A stretch of 64,000 nucleotides of DNA from an uncultured Selenomonadaceae bacterium (GTDB lineage: Bacteria; Bacillota; Negativicutes; Selenomonadales; Selenomonadaceae), in assembly GCA_905234235.1 (NCBI GenBank), contig CAJOHN010000006.1, positions 19,986 to 83,985 on the forward strand. The letters run 5' to 3'. A program made the translations under genes and the position numbers. Every line of letters starts with the position of its first letter. Positions within the stretch are counted from its first letter, which is position 1. Positions 8,589 through 16,923 of this stretch are shown one piece after another. The notes under the pieces are model-generated. The model worked only from the letters and a program-made list of their open reading frames with translations, was not told where the DNA came from and made no database searches.

Positions 8589-9598
8589 CTCTCAATCATC
8601 ATGGAATAAAAGTTTTCTCCCGCGTGCGACGCCGCAAAGTTTTTAATCGCCGTCATGCCGCCCTTGCTGTGGTCAAGCTTATCGTTGAGGGCGCAGAGCA
8701 TTTCCAAAAAATTTTCGACAGTCAAACGCGCTTTGGAGATTGTCGTTAGAACCGTTGCAAATTCAATCGCCCGATAAGTCGTCACGAACACGCGGCAATT
8801 AAACGCCTCGCTGCCCGTGAACGCGCAGGGATAACACCGCATAAAAAATTCGTTGACTAAATAATTTTCCAAGACCGTCGCGAAATTCCCGCGCAGTTGA
8901 GCCAAAATACTTTCCCTGTGCACAAGGTAAGTTTCGGCGAGCTGAACTTTTTTATCGGCAGTCAATTCGGCGTCGTAAGTTTTACCGAAAATCTCAGCCA
9001 AAGCCAATGCATGATTTATCGCGTCGAAGTTCGTAGAAAAATTTTCTCCGAAGAAATCACAAAGATTCTTAAGCCGTTCGTTTATCGACAGTTCGCGCCG
9101 TTGCAAAATTTTTATTGACGTTTGCTGACGTTCCAAGAAATTTTCTGCCGCCGAAATTCTCGCCGTAAAGTCGAACACTTGCCGCGAGTTAAGTTTGTCG
9201 ACAAATTCAAACGGTATCGGCTCGCCGCGCAGGAGGATTAAAATCGCCGCGACCGGACAAGTCAGCGTCATTGCCTGCATAAAAATTTCTTCGCCGAGTT
9301 TGTAAGTTACTCGCGGGAAACTTTGACAGACTGCCGTTAAAAATTCTTCGCCGTGTTTAAGCTGAAGTTTGCACAAAAAATTTTCGTCGAGAAACGGACA
9401 CGCGCCCGAACTTTGCATTTTGAAAACCTGCGCGGCTTCATCGACGTGTTGAAAAATTTCTTCGCGGTCGGGGAGAGTTAAATATTTTTGTCGCGTCTCC
9501 TCGTCAAGCAAAATTCGCCAGTCTCGACAACACCGCGAGCCGCAAGCCTTACCGTCGCACTTGAAATCTTTAACGTAAGTCGGACGATAAATTTTCAT
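8585..9598 (-). CDS. fliB: FliB-like flagellin lysine-N-methylase
   Basis: 337 aa. The N-terminus MKIYRPTYVKDFKCDG with Cys-rich CGSRCCRDW is the hallmark of the FliB family, which methylates lysines on flagellin using S-adenosylmethionine and carries a predicted iron-sulfur or metal site. More Cys follow (SGACPFL, FLCKLQ, AVCQSFPR, LTCPVAA). A longer frame begins at 9622, but ATG 9598 starts at the family N-terminus and gives an ATGA overlap with the flavoprotein gene. Flagellin itself is not in this window, though the basal-body operon lies 7 kb away. Confidence 0.82.
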   Translation of the reverse strand: MKIYRPTYVKDFKCDGKACGSRCCRDWRILLDEETRQKYLTLPDREEIFQHVDEAAQVFKMQSSGACPFLDENFLCKLQLKHGEEFLTAVCQSFPRVTYKLGEEIFMQAMTLTCPVAAILILLRGEPIPFEFVDKLNSRQVFDFTARISAAENFLERQQTSIKILQRRELSINERLKNLCDFFGENFSTNFDAINHALALAEIFGKTYDAELTADKKVQLAETYLVHRESILAQLRGNFATVLENYLVNEFFMRCYPCAFTGSEAFNCRVFVTTYRAIEFATVLTTISKARLTVENFLEMLCALNDKLDHSKGGMTAIKNFAASHAGENFYSMMIER

Positions 9599-10215
9599 CT
9601 GATAAAATGCGTCGGAATCCAAACTTCTTGTGCGGGCAAGCCGACATTTTCTTTGCCGAGCGCGATACTCTTCATGAGGAAAGTCATATTCTTTGCGAGC
9701 GTGCGCATCGTCTGTAAGCCTTCGGCGTCTTGAGCCGCCTCGCCGGGTTTAAGCCCGTAAACCATATTCCAATACTGACTGCCCGCAACCGTCATGCCCG
9801 TTATCCCAAAATATTTATTGAGGACGTCAAAGGAGGCACTCGCTCCGCCGCGCCGACAAATCACGACACTTGCCGCAACCTTACTAGTCTTATCATAGGC
9901 GTTCGTGCTGTAAAAAAGTCTGTCGAGGAACGAAATTACCGTACCATTCGGCGAAGAATAATAAACAGGCGAGCCGACGACGAAACCATCAGCCTCAATT
10001 AAAAGCGGCGCAACATCATTGACAATATCCTCAAAAACACAACGTCCAAGCTTGAAACAATTTTGGCAGGCGACGCAACCGCGAATAACTTTGTGCCCGA
10101 TGTGGACAAGCTTAGTCTCGACGCCCTCCGCCTCGAAAACTTTAATCATCTCGTTGAGCGCGATACTCGTGTTACCTTTTGCACGCGGCGAACCGTTAAT
10201 CAGCAGAACTTTCAT
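9595..10215 (-). CDS. NADPH-dependent FMN reductase / iron-sulfur flavoprotein
   Basis: 206 aa. The flavodoxin-like fold is shown by MKVLLINGSPRAKGNT (FMN phosphate loop) and GFVVGSPVYYSSPNG. A Cys cluster CVACQNCFKLGRC near residues 48-60 is the compact motif that binds a [4Fe-4S] cluster in iron-sulfur flavoproteins. Likely reduces quinones, oxygen species or other acceptors in an anaerobe. The end overlaps the FliB-like gene by 4 bases, so both may be coexpressed; whether it supplies electrons to that enzyme is speculation. Confidence 0.88.
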   Translation of the reverse strand: MKVLLINGSPRAKGNTSIALNEMIKVFEAEGVETKLVHIGHKVIRGCVACQNCFKLGRCVFEDIVNDVAPLLIEADGFVVGSPVYYSSPNGTVISFLDRLFYSTNAYDKTSKVAASVVICRRGGASASFDVLNKYFGITGMTVAGSQYWNMVYGLKPGEAAQDAEGLQTMRTLAKNMTFLMKSIALGKENVGLPAQEVWIPTHFIR

Positions 10216-10275
10216 TTAAAACACTCCTCTCTATACGCTTGCAAAAATATTTTGACGCGGAGTTTAAAAATCCTT

Positions 10276-12087
10276 TCAGGTGCGTTTGAACATTTTGGCG
10301 AGGTCTGCGGCGGAGAATTTTATAATCGTCGGGCGTCCGTGCGGGCAAGTGTGCGGGTGCGGCGTCTTCGATAAATCGTTCAATAAAATTTCTATCTGCC
10401 GAAGGTTAAGCTCTTGTCCGGCTTTTATCGCCGCCTTACAAGCCGTTGTCGCTAAGATTGCGTGGCGGATTTTTTTAGCAATATCGCCCGCGTCGTTCAC
10501 GCCGTTAAAAATCTCCGCGATAATCCCGCGCAAAAGATTTTCAGCGTCGGTATCAGAGGCGTCAATCGGAACTTCAATTAATCGGAATTCATTTTGACCG
10601 CTCGGCTCCATAGTAAAGCCCAATTCCGCGAAGACTTCAAGATTTTTTTCAATCAGTTCAGCCTCCCGCGAATCAAATTTCAAAACTTGGTGAATCAACA
10701 AACCCTGCGCGGGAATTTTTTCTGCGTAACCGCTTAACCTGTCGAATAAAATTCTTTCATGCGCGGCGTGTTGGTCGACGATATACAAATCATTTCCGCT
10801 CTGCGCCACGATATAACAACGCGCTACTTGCCCAATCGGTTCGAGTTCAAGCGCGGATTTTTTTTCGGGCGTTGGAATTTTTTCAACCGGCTTAATTTTT
10901 TCTTCGGGCGGCGGATTTTTTTTGGCTTCGACTGTCGTTAAAATTTGTTCAATGTCGAAGTCATCTTTGGGATTTTTTTTACGTTCCTTTTTAGGTGGCG
11001 GCGGCGATTCTTCAACTTCCTCGACGAGGTTTATTTGTTCAAAGTGCGGAGTTTCGGGCGCGGCGGCGACTTCCGTTAAAATGTGTTCAGTTGCCGTTTG
11101 CTTACCTTCGACAGCCTCGCGTACCGCCCGATAAACTACCTTGAAAATTCTGCCGTCGTCGTCGAATTTGATTTCAATTTTTTGCGGGTGAACGTTCACA
11201 TCGATTGAATTTTGCGGCACGTCGATTATCACAACCGCCAAAGGAAAGCCGGTCTTGGGCACCAGCGATTTATAAGCCTCGTCGACTGCCTTTGAAATTG
11301 TCCGATTCTCGACGACGCGCCCATTAATTATGAACGACTGCCAACCGCGATGACTTTTTAAAATGTTGGGCTTAGTCACGTAGCCGCGCAGTTTTAAATC
11401 GCCGTCGTCTTGGCTCAACGTAAGAAGAGAATCCGTAAGTTCGATGCCGTAAATTGCGCTCAATGTGTCGAGGAGGTTGCCGTTGCCGGGCGTAGCGAGC
11501 GCGACTCTGTTGCCGTTTATAAATCGGAACGAAATTTCGGGGCGGCTCAACGCAAGTTTGATAATGAAGTCGTGAATTTTATTGGCTTCGGTCGGCGTCG
11601 CCTTTAAAAACTTCAGCCGCGCAGGCGTGTTGAAAAATAAATCTTCAACCAAAATCGTCGTGCCGACTTTGCAACCGATTTCGTGAATGTCCTGCGTCTT
11701 CCCGCCGTCAATTTTAATTTTAGTTCCGAGTTCATCATCTGCGCGGCGCGTCTGCAATGTAAATTTCGATACGGCGGCGATAGTCGGCAAAGCCTCACCT
11801 CTAAATCCCAACGTCGAAATATATTGCAAATCAGCGGCTGTCGAAAGTTTACTGGTTGCGTGGCGGCGAACCGAAAGCGCGGCGTCTTCGCGATTCATGC
11901 CCGTGCCGTCGTCGGTTATGCGAATCAAAGCCTTGCCGCCATTCTGGATTTCAATCTCGATACGCCTCGCGCCCGCGTCAATAGAATTTTCAACAAGCTC
12001 CTTGACGACAGAAGCCGGACGTTCCACGACTTCGCCTGCCGCAATTTTATTTATCGTGCTCGTGTCAAGCAATTTAACATTAGCCAT
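10276..12087 (-). CDS. mutL: DNA mismatch repair protein MutL
   Basis: 603 aa. The GHKL ATPase half has the expected motifs (INKIAAGEVVERPASVVKEL, NSIDAGA, DDGTGM, TLGFRGEAL). A Lys/Pro-rich linker (about 330-420) joins the dimerisation half with the endonuclease motif DQHAAHERI, the ACKAAIKAGQ motif and CPHGRPT, so this MutL should nick DNA, as in organisms lacking MutH. The strong AAAGGAG is 10 bases from ATG 12087; the TTG at 12096 is too close. It overlaps the end of mutS by 8 bases. Confidence 0.97.
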   Translation of the reverse strand: MANVKLLDTSTINKIAAGEVVERPASVVKELVENSIDAGARRIEIEIQNGGKALIRITDDGTGMNREDAALSVRRHATSKLSTAADLQYISTLGFRGEALPTIAAVSKFTLQTRRADDELGTKIKIDGGKTQDIHEIGCKVGTTILVEDLFFNTPARLKFLKATPTEANKIHDFIIKLALSRPEISFRFINGNRVALATPGNGNLLDTLSAIYGIELTDSLLTLSQDDGDLKLRGYVTKPNILKSHRGWQSFIINGRVVENRTISKAVDEAYKSLVPKTGFPLAVVIIDVPQNSIDVNVHPQKIEIKFDDDGRIFKVVYRAVREAVEGKQTATEHILTEVAAAPETPHFEQINLVEEVEESPPPPKKERKKNPKDDFDIEQILTTVEAKKNPPPEEKIKPVEKIPTPEKKSALELEPIGQVARCYIVAQSGNDLYIVDQHAAHERILFDRLSGYAEKIPAQGLLIHQVLKFDSREAELIEKNLEVFAELGFTMEPSGQNEFRLIEVPIDASDTDAENLLRGIIAEIFNGVNDAGDIAKKIRHAILATTACKAAIKAGQELNLRQIEILLNDLSKTPHPHTCPHGRPTIIKFSAADLAKMFKRT

Positions 12088-14650
12088 TATGTCCAAGCTC
12101 CTTTCTTGCCTGCTGTTGAAGTTCGTAAAGTTTGCTCATCGCTTCAATCGGCGTCAAGCTCGGCACGTCCAACGTAACCAAATCTTTGACAGCCTGCGCC
12201 ATGAATAAGCTCGGAACTTGTGCGGGAGATTTTTTATTTATGACGGGGCGAACGGGCTCGGAAGTCTCCATTGACTTTAAAATTTCTTCGGCGCGTTTCA
12301 TGACGGATTTTGGCAAGCCCGCTAACTTTGCAACTTGAATGCCGTAAGATTTATCCGCGCCGCCCAACTTTATCCTCCGTAAAAAAATAACTTCACTGCC
12401 GCGTTCCCTGACTGCTACCGAAAAATTTTCAATCCGCGCAGAGGTCTCGGCAAGGTCAGTAAGTTCGTGGTAATGCGTCGCGAATAAAGTTTTGGCGCGA
12501 ATTTTTTTGTCAATGTACTCGATAACTGCGCGGGCAATGCTCATTCCATCGAAAGTGGAAGTTCCGCGCCCGACCTCGTCGAGGATAATCAAACTGCGCT
12601 CGGTGGCGTACTTTAAAATTTGCGCAACTTCATTCATCTCAACCATAAACGTTGACTGCCCGCTGACTAAATCGTCACTGGCTCCGATTCGCGTAAAAAT
12701 CCTGTCGACGGGGCAAATGTTCGCGCTCGCCGCCGGAATAAAACTCCCCGCCTGCGTCATCAAAGTTAAAAGCGCAACTTGCCGCATGTAAGTCGATTTG
12801 CCCGCCATATTCGGACCGGTGATAATCATCAACGCGCAACGATTGGGCGCGAGGCTCGTGTCATTCGGGACAAATAAACTGTTCGTCAAAATCCTCTCAA
12901 CCAGAGGATGCCGCCCGTCGCGAATATCAATCGTGCCGTTAATGTTTAGGTCGGGGCGCGTGTAATTATGAACCTGCGCGGCTTCGGCAAACGCGGCGAT
13001 AACATCAATCAGCGCGATTCGCTTTGCAGTATCTTGAATTTGCGACAGCTGAGCTTTAATTTTATCGCGCACTTCGCAGAAAAGATTGTATTCAAGATTA
13101 GCAATTCGTTCCTGCGCGCCGAAGATTTTAGTTTCGTAATCCTTCAATTCGGGCGTGATATACCGCTCGGCATTAACAAGCGTCTGCTTACGAATGTAAT
13201 TGTCGGGAACTTTACTCGCGCCGCTTTTACGAACTTCGATGTAGTAGCCGAAAATTTTATTATAACCAACTTTAAGCGCACGAATGCCGGTTTTAATTTT
13301 CTCTTGCTCCTCGAACTTCTGTAGGAAAGCACTGCCATCCGCCGATATACGCCGCAATTCGTCAAGCTCTTCGTTGTAGCCGCTGTTGATAATTCCGCCG
13401 TCGCGCAAGCTGAGTGAAGCACTTTCGCTGATAGCCGCGTCGATAATTTTAGCCAAGTCGGAAAAATCTCCGAGCCCGTCGCGGCAAGCAACTAAAATAT
13501 CACTCGTCAAGCCGTCGAGAATTTCTTTAATCTTGGGCAACGCAAGCATTGAAATTTTCAACGCGGTTAAGTCGCGGGCATTGGCGGAGCCGACTTCAAT
13601 TTTAGTCATGAGCCGTTCAAAGTCGTGAATATCGCGGAGCGTCTCGCGTAAATTCCTGCGCGTCGTGAAGTTCTTAAACATTTCCTCCACAGCGTCGAGG
13701 CGGCGATTAATTGCAGTTACATCAATCAGCGGGCTTTCCAACCAACGACGTAACAATCTATTACCGAGCGGAGTTTTCGTAAAGTCCAACACGTCGAACA
13801 GCGTATCTTTTTTGGAGCCGTCGCGCAGATTTTTTATGACTTCCAAATTTCTCAACGCGGTCGCGTCAAGGATTAAGTGATTGCCGGTATCGAGGCGCGC
13901 GAGCTTCGACAAGTGCTTTAAGTCGGTGCGAATAGTCGCGTGAATGTATTGCAAAAGATTTTCTACGGCTTGGGCGGCGAGTTCGGCGGCGGGCAATTCA
14001 TTTTCCGGAAAGTGTTCGGCGGAGAAATTTTTATCGGAATTTTTTTCAGTGTCAACCGTCGTGAACGTGCAACCTTCAAGCTTAAGGTCGGCGAAACTTT
14101 TCAATCGCTTAAAAATTTTTGGCTCGCCCGTGATTAAAATTTCGTGCGGACTGAGGCGATAAAGTTCGTCGAAAAGATTTTGTTCGCGAGTATCGCCGTC
14201 ATAAAGCCCGTAAAAAATTTCGCCCGTCGAAACGTCCGCGCCCGCCAATGAAAGTTCGTCGTCACCTTCCATAATCAGCACAAGATAATTATTTCCCGAA
14301 TTTGTAAGCGTGTCGTCGGTTAGGATTGTGCCGGGCGTGACAATTTTTGTAAGAGCGCGTTCGGTTAAGCCTTTGCCTTTCGGGTCGCCGATTTGGTCGA
14401 CGATTGCGACGCGATAACCTTTGGCAACGAGTTTCTGCAGATAACTTTCGATAGCATGAGCCGGCACGCCGCACATCGGAACTTGCTGGCGGTGCGTCAA
14501 AGTTAAGCCGAGTTCCCGCGAAGTCGTTACCGCGTCCTCGTTAAACATTTCAAAAAAATCGCCGAGCCTAAAAAATAAAAGCTCGTTAGGGTGTTGAGAT
14601 TTTTGCGCGTGATATTGCTCCATCATCGGCGTCAAATTTTTATCGTTCAA
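12080..14650 (-). CDS. mutS: DNA mismatch repair protein MutS
   Basis: 856 aa, the family length. Mismatch-binding domain with FFRLGDFFEMF (Phe-x-Glu wedge), connector, lever, clamp, and the ATPase with Walker A GPNMAGKSTYMRQ, then DEVGRGTSTFDG and FATHYHELT. MutS recognises mismatches and recruits MutL. The frame is open to 14701, but TTG 14650 has an AGAGGTG site 5 bases upstream and gives the usual N-terminus (NDKNLTPMMEQY), so I use it. Coupled to mutL; separated from rsmB by a terminator. Confidence 0.97.
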   Translation of the reverse strand: MNDKNLTPMMEQYHAQKSQHPNELLFFRLGDFFEMFNEDAVTTSRELGLTLTHRQQVPMCGVPAHAIESYLQKLVAKGYRVAIVDQIGDPKGKGLTERALTKIVTPGTILTDDTLTNSGNNYLVLIMEGDDELSLAGADVSTGEIFYGLYDGDTREQNLFDELYRLSPHEILITGEPKIFKRLKSFADLKLEGCTFTTVDTEKNSDKNFSAEHFPENELPAAELAAQAVENLLQYIHATIRTDLKHLSKLARLDTGNHLILDATALRNLEVIKNLRDGSKKDTLFDVLDFTKTPLGNRLLRRWLESPLIDVTAINRRLDAVEEMFKNFTTRRNLRETLRDIHDFERLMTKIEVGSANARDLTALKISMLALPKIKEILDGLTSDILVACRDGLGDFSDLAKIIDAAISESASLSLRDGGIINSGYNEELDELRRISADGSAFLQKFEEQEKIKTGIRALKVGYNKIFGYYIEVRKSGASKVPDNYIRKQTLVNAERYITPELKDYETKIFGAQERIANLEYNLFCEVRDKIKAQLSQIQDTAKRIALIDVIAAFAEAAQVHNYTRPDLNINGTIDIRDGRHPLVERILTNSLFVPNDTSLAPNRCALMIITGPNMAGKSTYMRQVALLTLMTQAGSFIPAASANICPVDRIFTRIGASDDLVSGQSTFMVEMNEVAQILKYATERSLIILDEVGRGTSTFDGMSIARAVIEYIDKKIRAKTLFATHYHELTDLAETSARIENFSVAVRERGSEVIFLRRIKLGGADKSYGIQVAKLAGLPKSVMKRAEEILKSMETSEPVRPVINKKSPAQVPSLFMAQAVKDLVTLDVPSLTPIEAMSKLYELQQQARKELGHNG

Positions 14651-14706
14651 GTCCTCACCTCTGAAAATTTTTATCAGCAGTTTAACACCTTGCGCCGCCA
14701 ATGTCC

Positions 14707-14735
14707 AAAAAAAAAAATCCCCGCGCTCGGCGAGG
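14707..14735 (-). terminator. Terminator between rsmB and mutS
   Basis: On the minus strand CCTCGC and GCGGGG pair around CGAGC, followed by A and a run of eleven T. It ends the rsmB transcript just before mutS. Confidence 0.85.
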
Positions 14736-14738
14736 AAG

Positions 14739-16025
14739 TTATTTTCTAATCAATTTGGCTGAAAAAAATCCGTCGGTGTTTGTGACGTGCGGCAGGAGCG
14801 TTTTCATTTCGACGAGTTCAAACTCTGCATGCGTCGCTAAAAATTTTTCCACAACGTCTTGATTTTCTTGCTTAGTGATTGTGCACGTGCTGTAGAGCAA
14901 AGTTCCGCCGACTTTTAAAGTTTTCGCCGCTCCCGATAAAATTTCTCCCTGCAATGTCGGCAAATTTTTAATCTCGTCCAGAGTTTTTTTCCAACGCAAA
15001 TCAGCTTTCCGCCTGAGCACGCCCAAGCCCGAACATGGCGCGTCGACTAAAACTTTATCAGCTTGGTTAGGAAATTTTTCGCCGAGTTTTCTTGCGTCGA
15101 GCAGGAGCGGTTCGATAATTTTTATTCCGAGACGTTGCGCGTTTTGGCTGATGTGTTCAAGTTTCGTTTCGTAAATATCTGCCGCGATTATTCGCCCGCG
15201 ATTCTGCATAAGTTCCGCGAGGTGCGTTGATTTACCGCCGGGAGCCGCGCAGGCATCAATCACAAACTCGCCCGCCTTAGGATTTAAAATTCGCGCCGCC
15301 GTCATGGAGCTTTCGTCTTGAACTTGGCAAAGACCTGTGCGGAGCGGTTGAAATTTATCAAGTGCGCCGTGTCCGTTGCAGATAATTCCTTCGGGCGCGA
15401 ACGTTGACGGTTCAGCTTGCACTCCGAAATTTTTCAAGGCGTCCAAAATTTTTTCGCGAGTAGTTTTTAAAAAGTTCACGCGCAGGCAAAGCGGCGGGCT
15501 GGTGTTGTCAAAGTCCAAAATTTTTTTAGTCGCGTCGAGTCCGAACTCTTCAACGAACAACTTCACGAGCCAAGCAGGATGAAAAGTTCTCAACGCCAAT
15601 GATTGAACGTCGTCGCCCGTCGGAAAATCTGATTTATTTGGCTCGCGCACTGCCGAACGTAATACGCCGTTGACAAACTTCGACTCGCCAATCCCGCAAA
15701 ATTTTTTCGACAGCTCCACAGATTCATTGACTGCCGCCGAGTTCGGAACTTTATCCAAGAAAAATATCTGATAAAAACCTGCGCGGAGGACGGCTAAAAT
15801 TTTTGCGTCGACTTTGTTTATCGGGCGGTTGAGATACTTTGAAATTTTCCAATCAAGCGACGCGCCCGCTTTAATCGCGCCGTAAACCAACTCCGTACAA
15901 AATTTTCTGTCGAGGTCGGAGAATTTTTCTTGCCTTAAAACCTGCGACAATGCCACGTTTGAATACGCTCCGTTCGCCGCCACGTCGTATAAAATTTTCG
16001 TCGCCGCCAATCTTACTTTGTCCAT
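14739..16025 (-). CDS. rsmB: 16S rRNA (cytosine-967-C5)-methyltransferase RsmB
   Basis: 428 aa. The N-terminal NusB-like domain (RLAATKILYDVAANGAYSNVAL, AKILAVLRAGFYQIFFLDKVP) is followed by the Rossmann methyltransferase: FVIDACAAPGGKSTHLAELM for S-adenosylmethionine, VLVDAPCSGLGVLRRK with the release Cys and TLLYSTCTI with the nucleophile Cys. It methylates C967 of 16S rRNA. The frame extends upstream to 16139, but ATG 16025 lies 1 base after the stop of the preceding gene and starts the family's N-terminus. Confidence 0.95.
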   Translation of the reverse strand: MDKVRLAATKILYDVAANGAYSNVALSQVLRQEKFSDLDRKFCTELVYGAIKAGASLDWKISKYLNRPINKVDAKILAVLRAGFYQIFFLDKVPNSAAVNESVELSKKFCGIGESKFVNGVLRSAVREPNKSDFPTGDDVQSLALRTFHPAWLVKLFVEEFGLDATKKILDFDNTSPPLCLRVNFLKTTREKILDALKNFGVQAEPSTFAPEGIICNGHGALDKFQPLRTGLCQVQDESSMTAARILNPKAGEFVIDACAAPGGKSTHLAELMQNRGRIIAADIYETKLEHISQNAQRLGIKIIEPLLLDARKLGEKFPNQADKVLVDAPCSGLGVLRRKADLRWKKTLDEIKNLPTLQGEILSGAAKTLKVGGTLLYSTCTITKQENQDVVEKFLATHAEFELVEMKTLLPHVTNTDGFFSAKLIRK

Positions 16026-16026
16026 G

Positions 16027-16542
16027 TCAATCAATCCGAATAACCTTGCCCTCCACCGAAATAATTTGCTCGTCGGGAACCTCGTTGTTCCTGTCCATGA
16101 AGACTTCGATAAAATTTTTGTCCGCACGATAAACCGCATCCGTCACGCCGTCAATATTTTTCAGCACGTCGGCAATTTTTTCGGCGTCCGATTCGACGTA
16201 AACAACTTTATAATCGAGACGTTCAATCTTAAAAATCACGGGGCGCGTGCCGTCATTACAACAGGCAATCATCATGTGTTCATCGTTCGTCCAACCGCGC
16301 ATAATCGAACCGCCTTGCAACGCCGCGTAAATATATCGGCTGATACAATCCCACGCCTCCGAACATTGCGAACCCTTGCCCACGCGCCAAAACGTATCGT
16401 CGTCGCCGTAACGTTCAAAGATATACTCCGCGCCGACTTCATAAAAAGGACACGCGCCGGACTGTGGGTCTTCAAGATATTTCTCCTGCAAATCCGGAAA
16501 AACTTTCTTGTCAACAACCGTCAGCTTGCACTTGTACTGCAT
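16027..16542 (-). CDS. TIGR04076-like protein with C-terminal ferredoxin-like (HMA-like) tail
   Basis: 171 aa. The first about 110 residues resemble the TIGR04076 family: YKCKLTVVDKKVFPD, GACPFYEVGAEYIFERY, AWDCISRYIYAALQGGS, and ACCNDGTRPVIFKIERL. The last about 60 residues read as a heavy-metal-associated-like beta-alpha-beta unit (VVYVESDAEKIADVLKNIDGV) without the metal CxxC. Function unknown. ATG 16542 is preceded by AGGAG at 10 bases; GTG 16551 is too near that site. It is directly upstream of rsmB (1-base gap). Confidence 0.7.
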   Translation of the reverse strand: MQYKCKLTVVDKKVFPDLQEKYLEDPQSGACPFYEVGAEYIFERYGDDDTFWRVGKGSQCSEAWDCISRYIYAALQGGSIMRGWTNDEHMMIACCNDGTRPVIFKIERLDYKVVYVESDAEKIADVLKNIDGVTDAVYRADKNFIEVFMDRNNEVPDEQIISVEGKVIRID

Positions 16543-16594
16543 TCCGCTCACTCTCCTAAAAAAATGAAAAGCCTCTGGTAATTCCCAAAAGCTT

Positions 16595-16604
16595 GTGTTA
16601 TAAC
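16595..16604 (+). promoter_or_regulatory. Possible extended -10 promoter for the small peptide mRNA
   Basis: TGTTATAAC is an extended -10 element (TGnTATAAT with one change). The region 17 bases upstream (TGGTAA) is a poor -35, as often seen with extended -10 promoters. Transcription would start near 16611. Confidence 0.4.
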
Positions 16605-16639
16605 TCCGTCGTGCAGTTTTGAAGTTCTTTGAAATATTT

Positions 16640-16698
16640 TGCTCATTGCCAAACGGCAGGCGGTCTAATCAGCAGAAGCCCCCAGAAGGGGGGTGGAG
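16640..16698 (+). promoter_or_regulatory. Structured 5' leader that can hide the ribosome binding site of the small peptide gene
   Basis: GCCCCC (16678-16683) faces the GGGGGG of the ribosome binding site GGGGGGTGGAG (16688-16698) across a four-base loop, so translation would be blocked. The same leader pairs with the 3' end of the transcript: TGCTCAT (16640-16646) with ATGAGCA (16847-16853), CGGTCT (16661-16666) with AGACCG (16838-16843), GCCCCCA (16678-16684) with TGGGGGC (16831-16837). The order of partners is antiparallel and consistent. Confidence 0.65.
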
Positions 16699-16701
16699 TC
16701 G

Positions 16702-16776
16702 ATGACAAAGATTATCGTTCGGGTCGCCATACTGACTCCCATAATCCTCTTGATCCTTTCAAGAACAGCCGCCTAA
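16702..16776 (+). CDS. Small hydrophobic peptide, candidate type I toxin
   Basis: 24 codons from ATG to TAA. The peptide starts MTKIIVRVAILT, continues with a run of Pro, Ile and Leu, and ends in LSRTAA: one short membrane segment with basic residues at both ends, like the toxins of type I toxin-antitoxin pairs. GGGGGGTGGAG stands 3 bases upstream and can be sequestered by a CCCCC element. The gene sits in a 368-base gap with its own terminator and an opposing consensus promoter. I do not recognise the peptide family; it is too short to prove coding from composition alone. Confidence 0.6.
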   Translation: MTKIIVRVAILTPIILLILSRTAA

Positions 16777-16854
16777 GCTATCCCACAGCTAACAGCGGTT
16801 AAAATCTCCTACAAAACATTCAGAAATATTTGGGGGCAGACCGTTTATGAGCAC

Positions 16855-16885
16855 CGTCCTGTTCGTGCAGGGCGATTTTTTTATT
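16855..16885 (+). terminator. Terminator of the small peptide mRNA
   Basis: CGTCCTG (16855-16861) pairs with CAGGGCG (16868-16874) around TTCGTG, followed by A and seven T. A canonical plus-strand terminator with no plus-strand gene other than the 24-residue peptide to serve. Confidence 0.8.
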
Positions 16886-16894
16886 GCCAAACAG

Positions 16895-16923
16895 ATTATA
16901 TTCGTCGCGCAGGAAATTGTCAA
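16895..16923 (-). promoter_or_regulatory. Consensus promoter antisense to the small peptide gene
   Basis: On the minus strand TTGACA (16923-16918) and TATAAT (16900-16895) are separated by exactly 17 bases. The -35 box contains the stop codon of azlD. It points into the peptide locus. Confidence 0.8.

Larger units (their letters stand above)
16700..16888 (-). ncRNA. Putative antisense RNA to the small peptide mRNA (left end unknown)
   Basis: The perfect promoter at 16895-16923 fires leftward and would start RNA near 16888, complementary to the 3' part of the peptide mRNA and its coding region. No annotated minus-strand gene begins for over 300 bases, so a regulatory RNA is the simple reading. 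Its 3' end cannot be fixed; no clear minus-strand terminator is seen. Alternative: a long leader for the gene ending at 16027. Confidence 0.4.
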
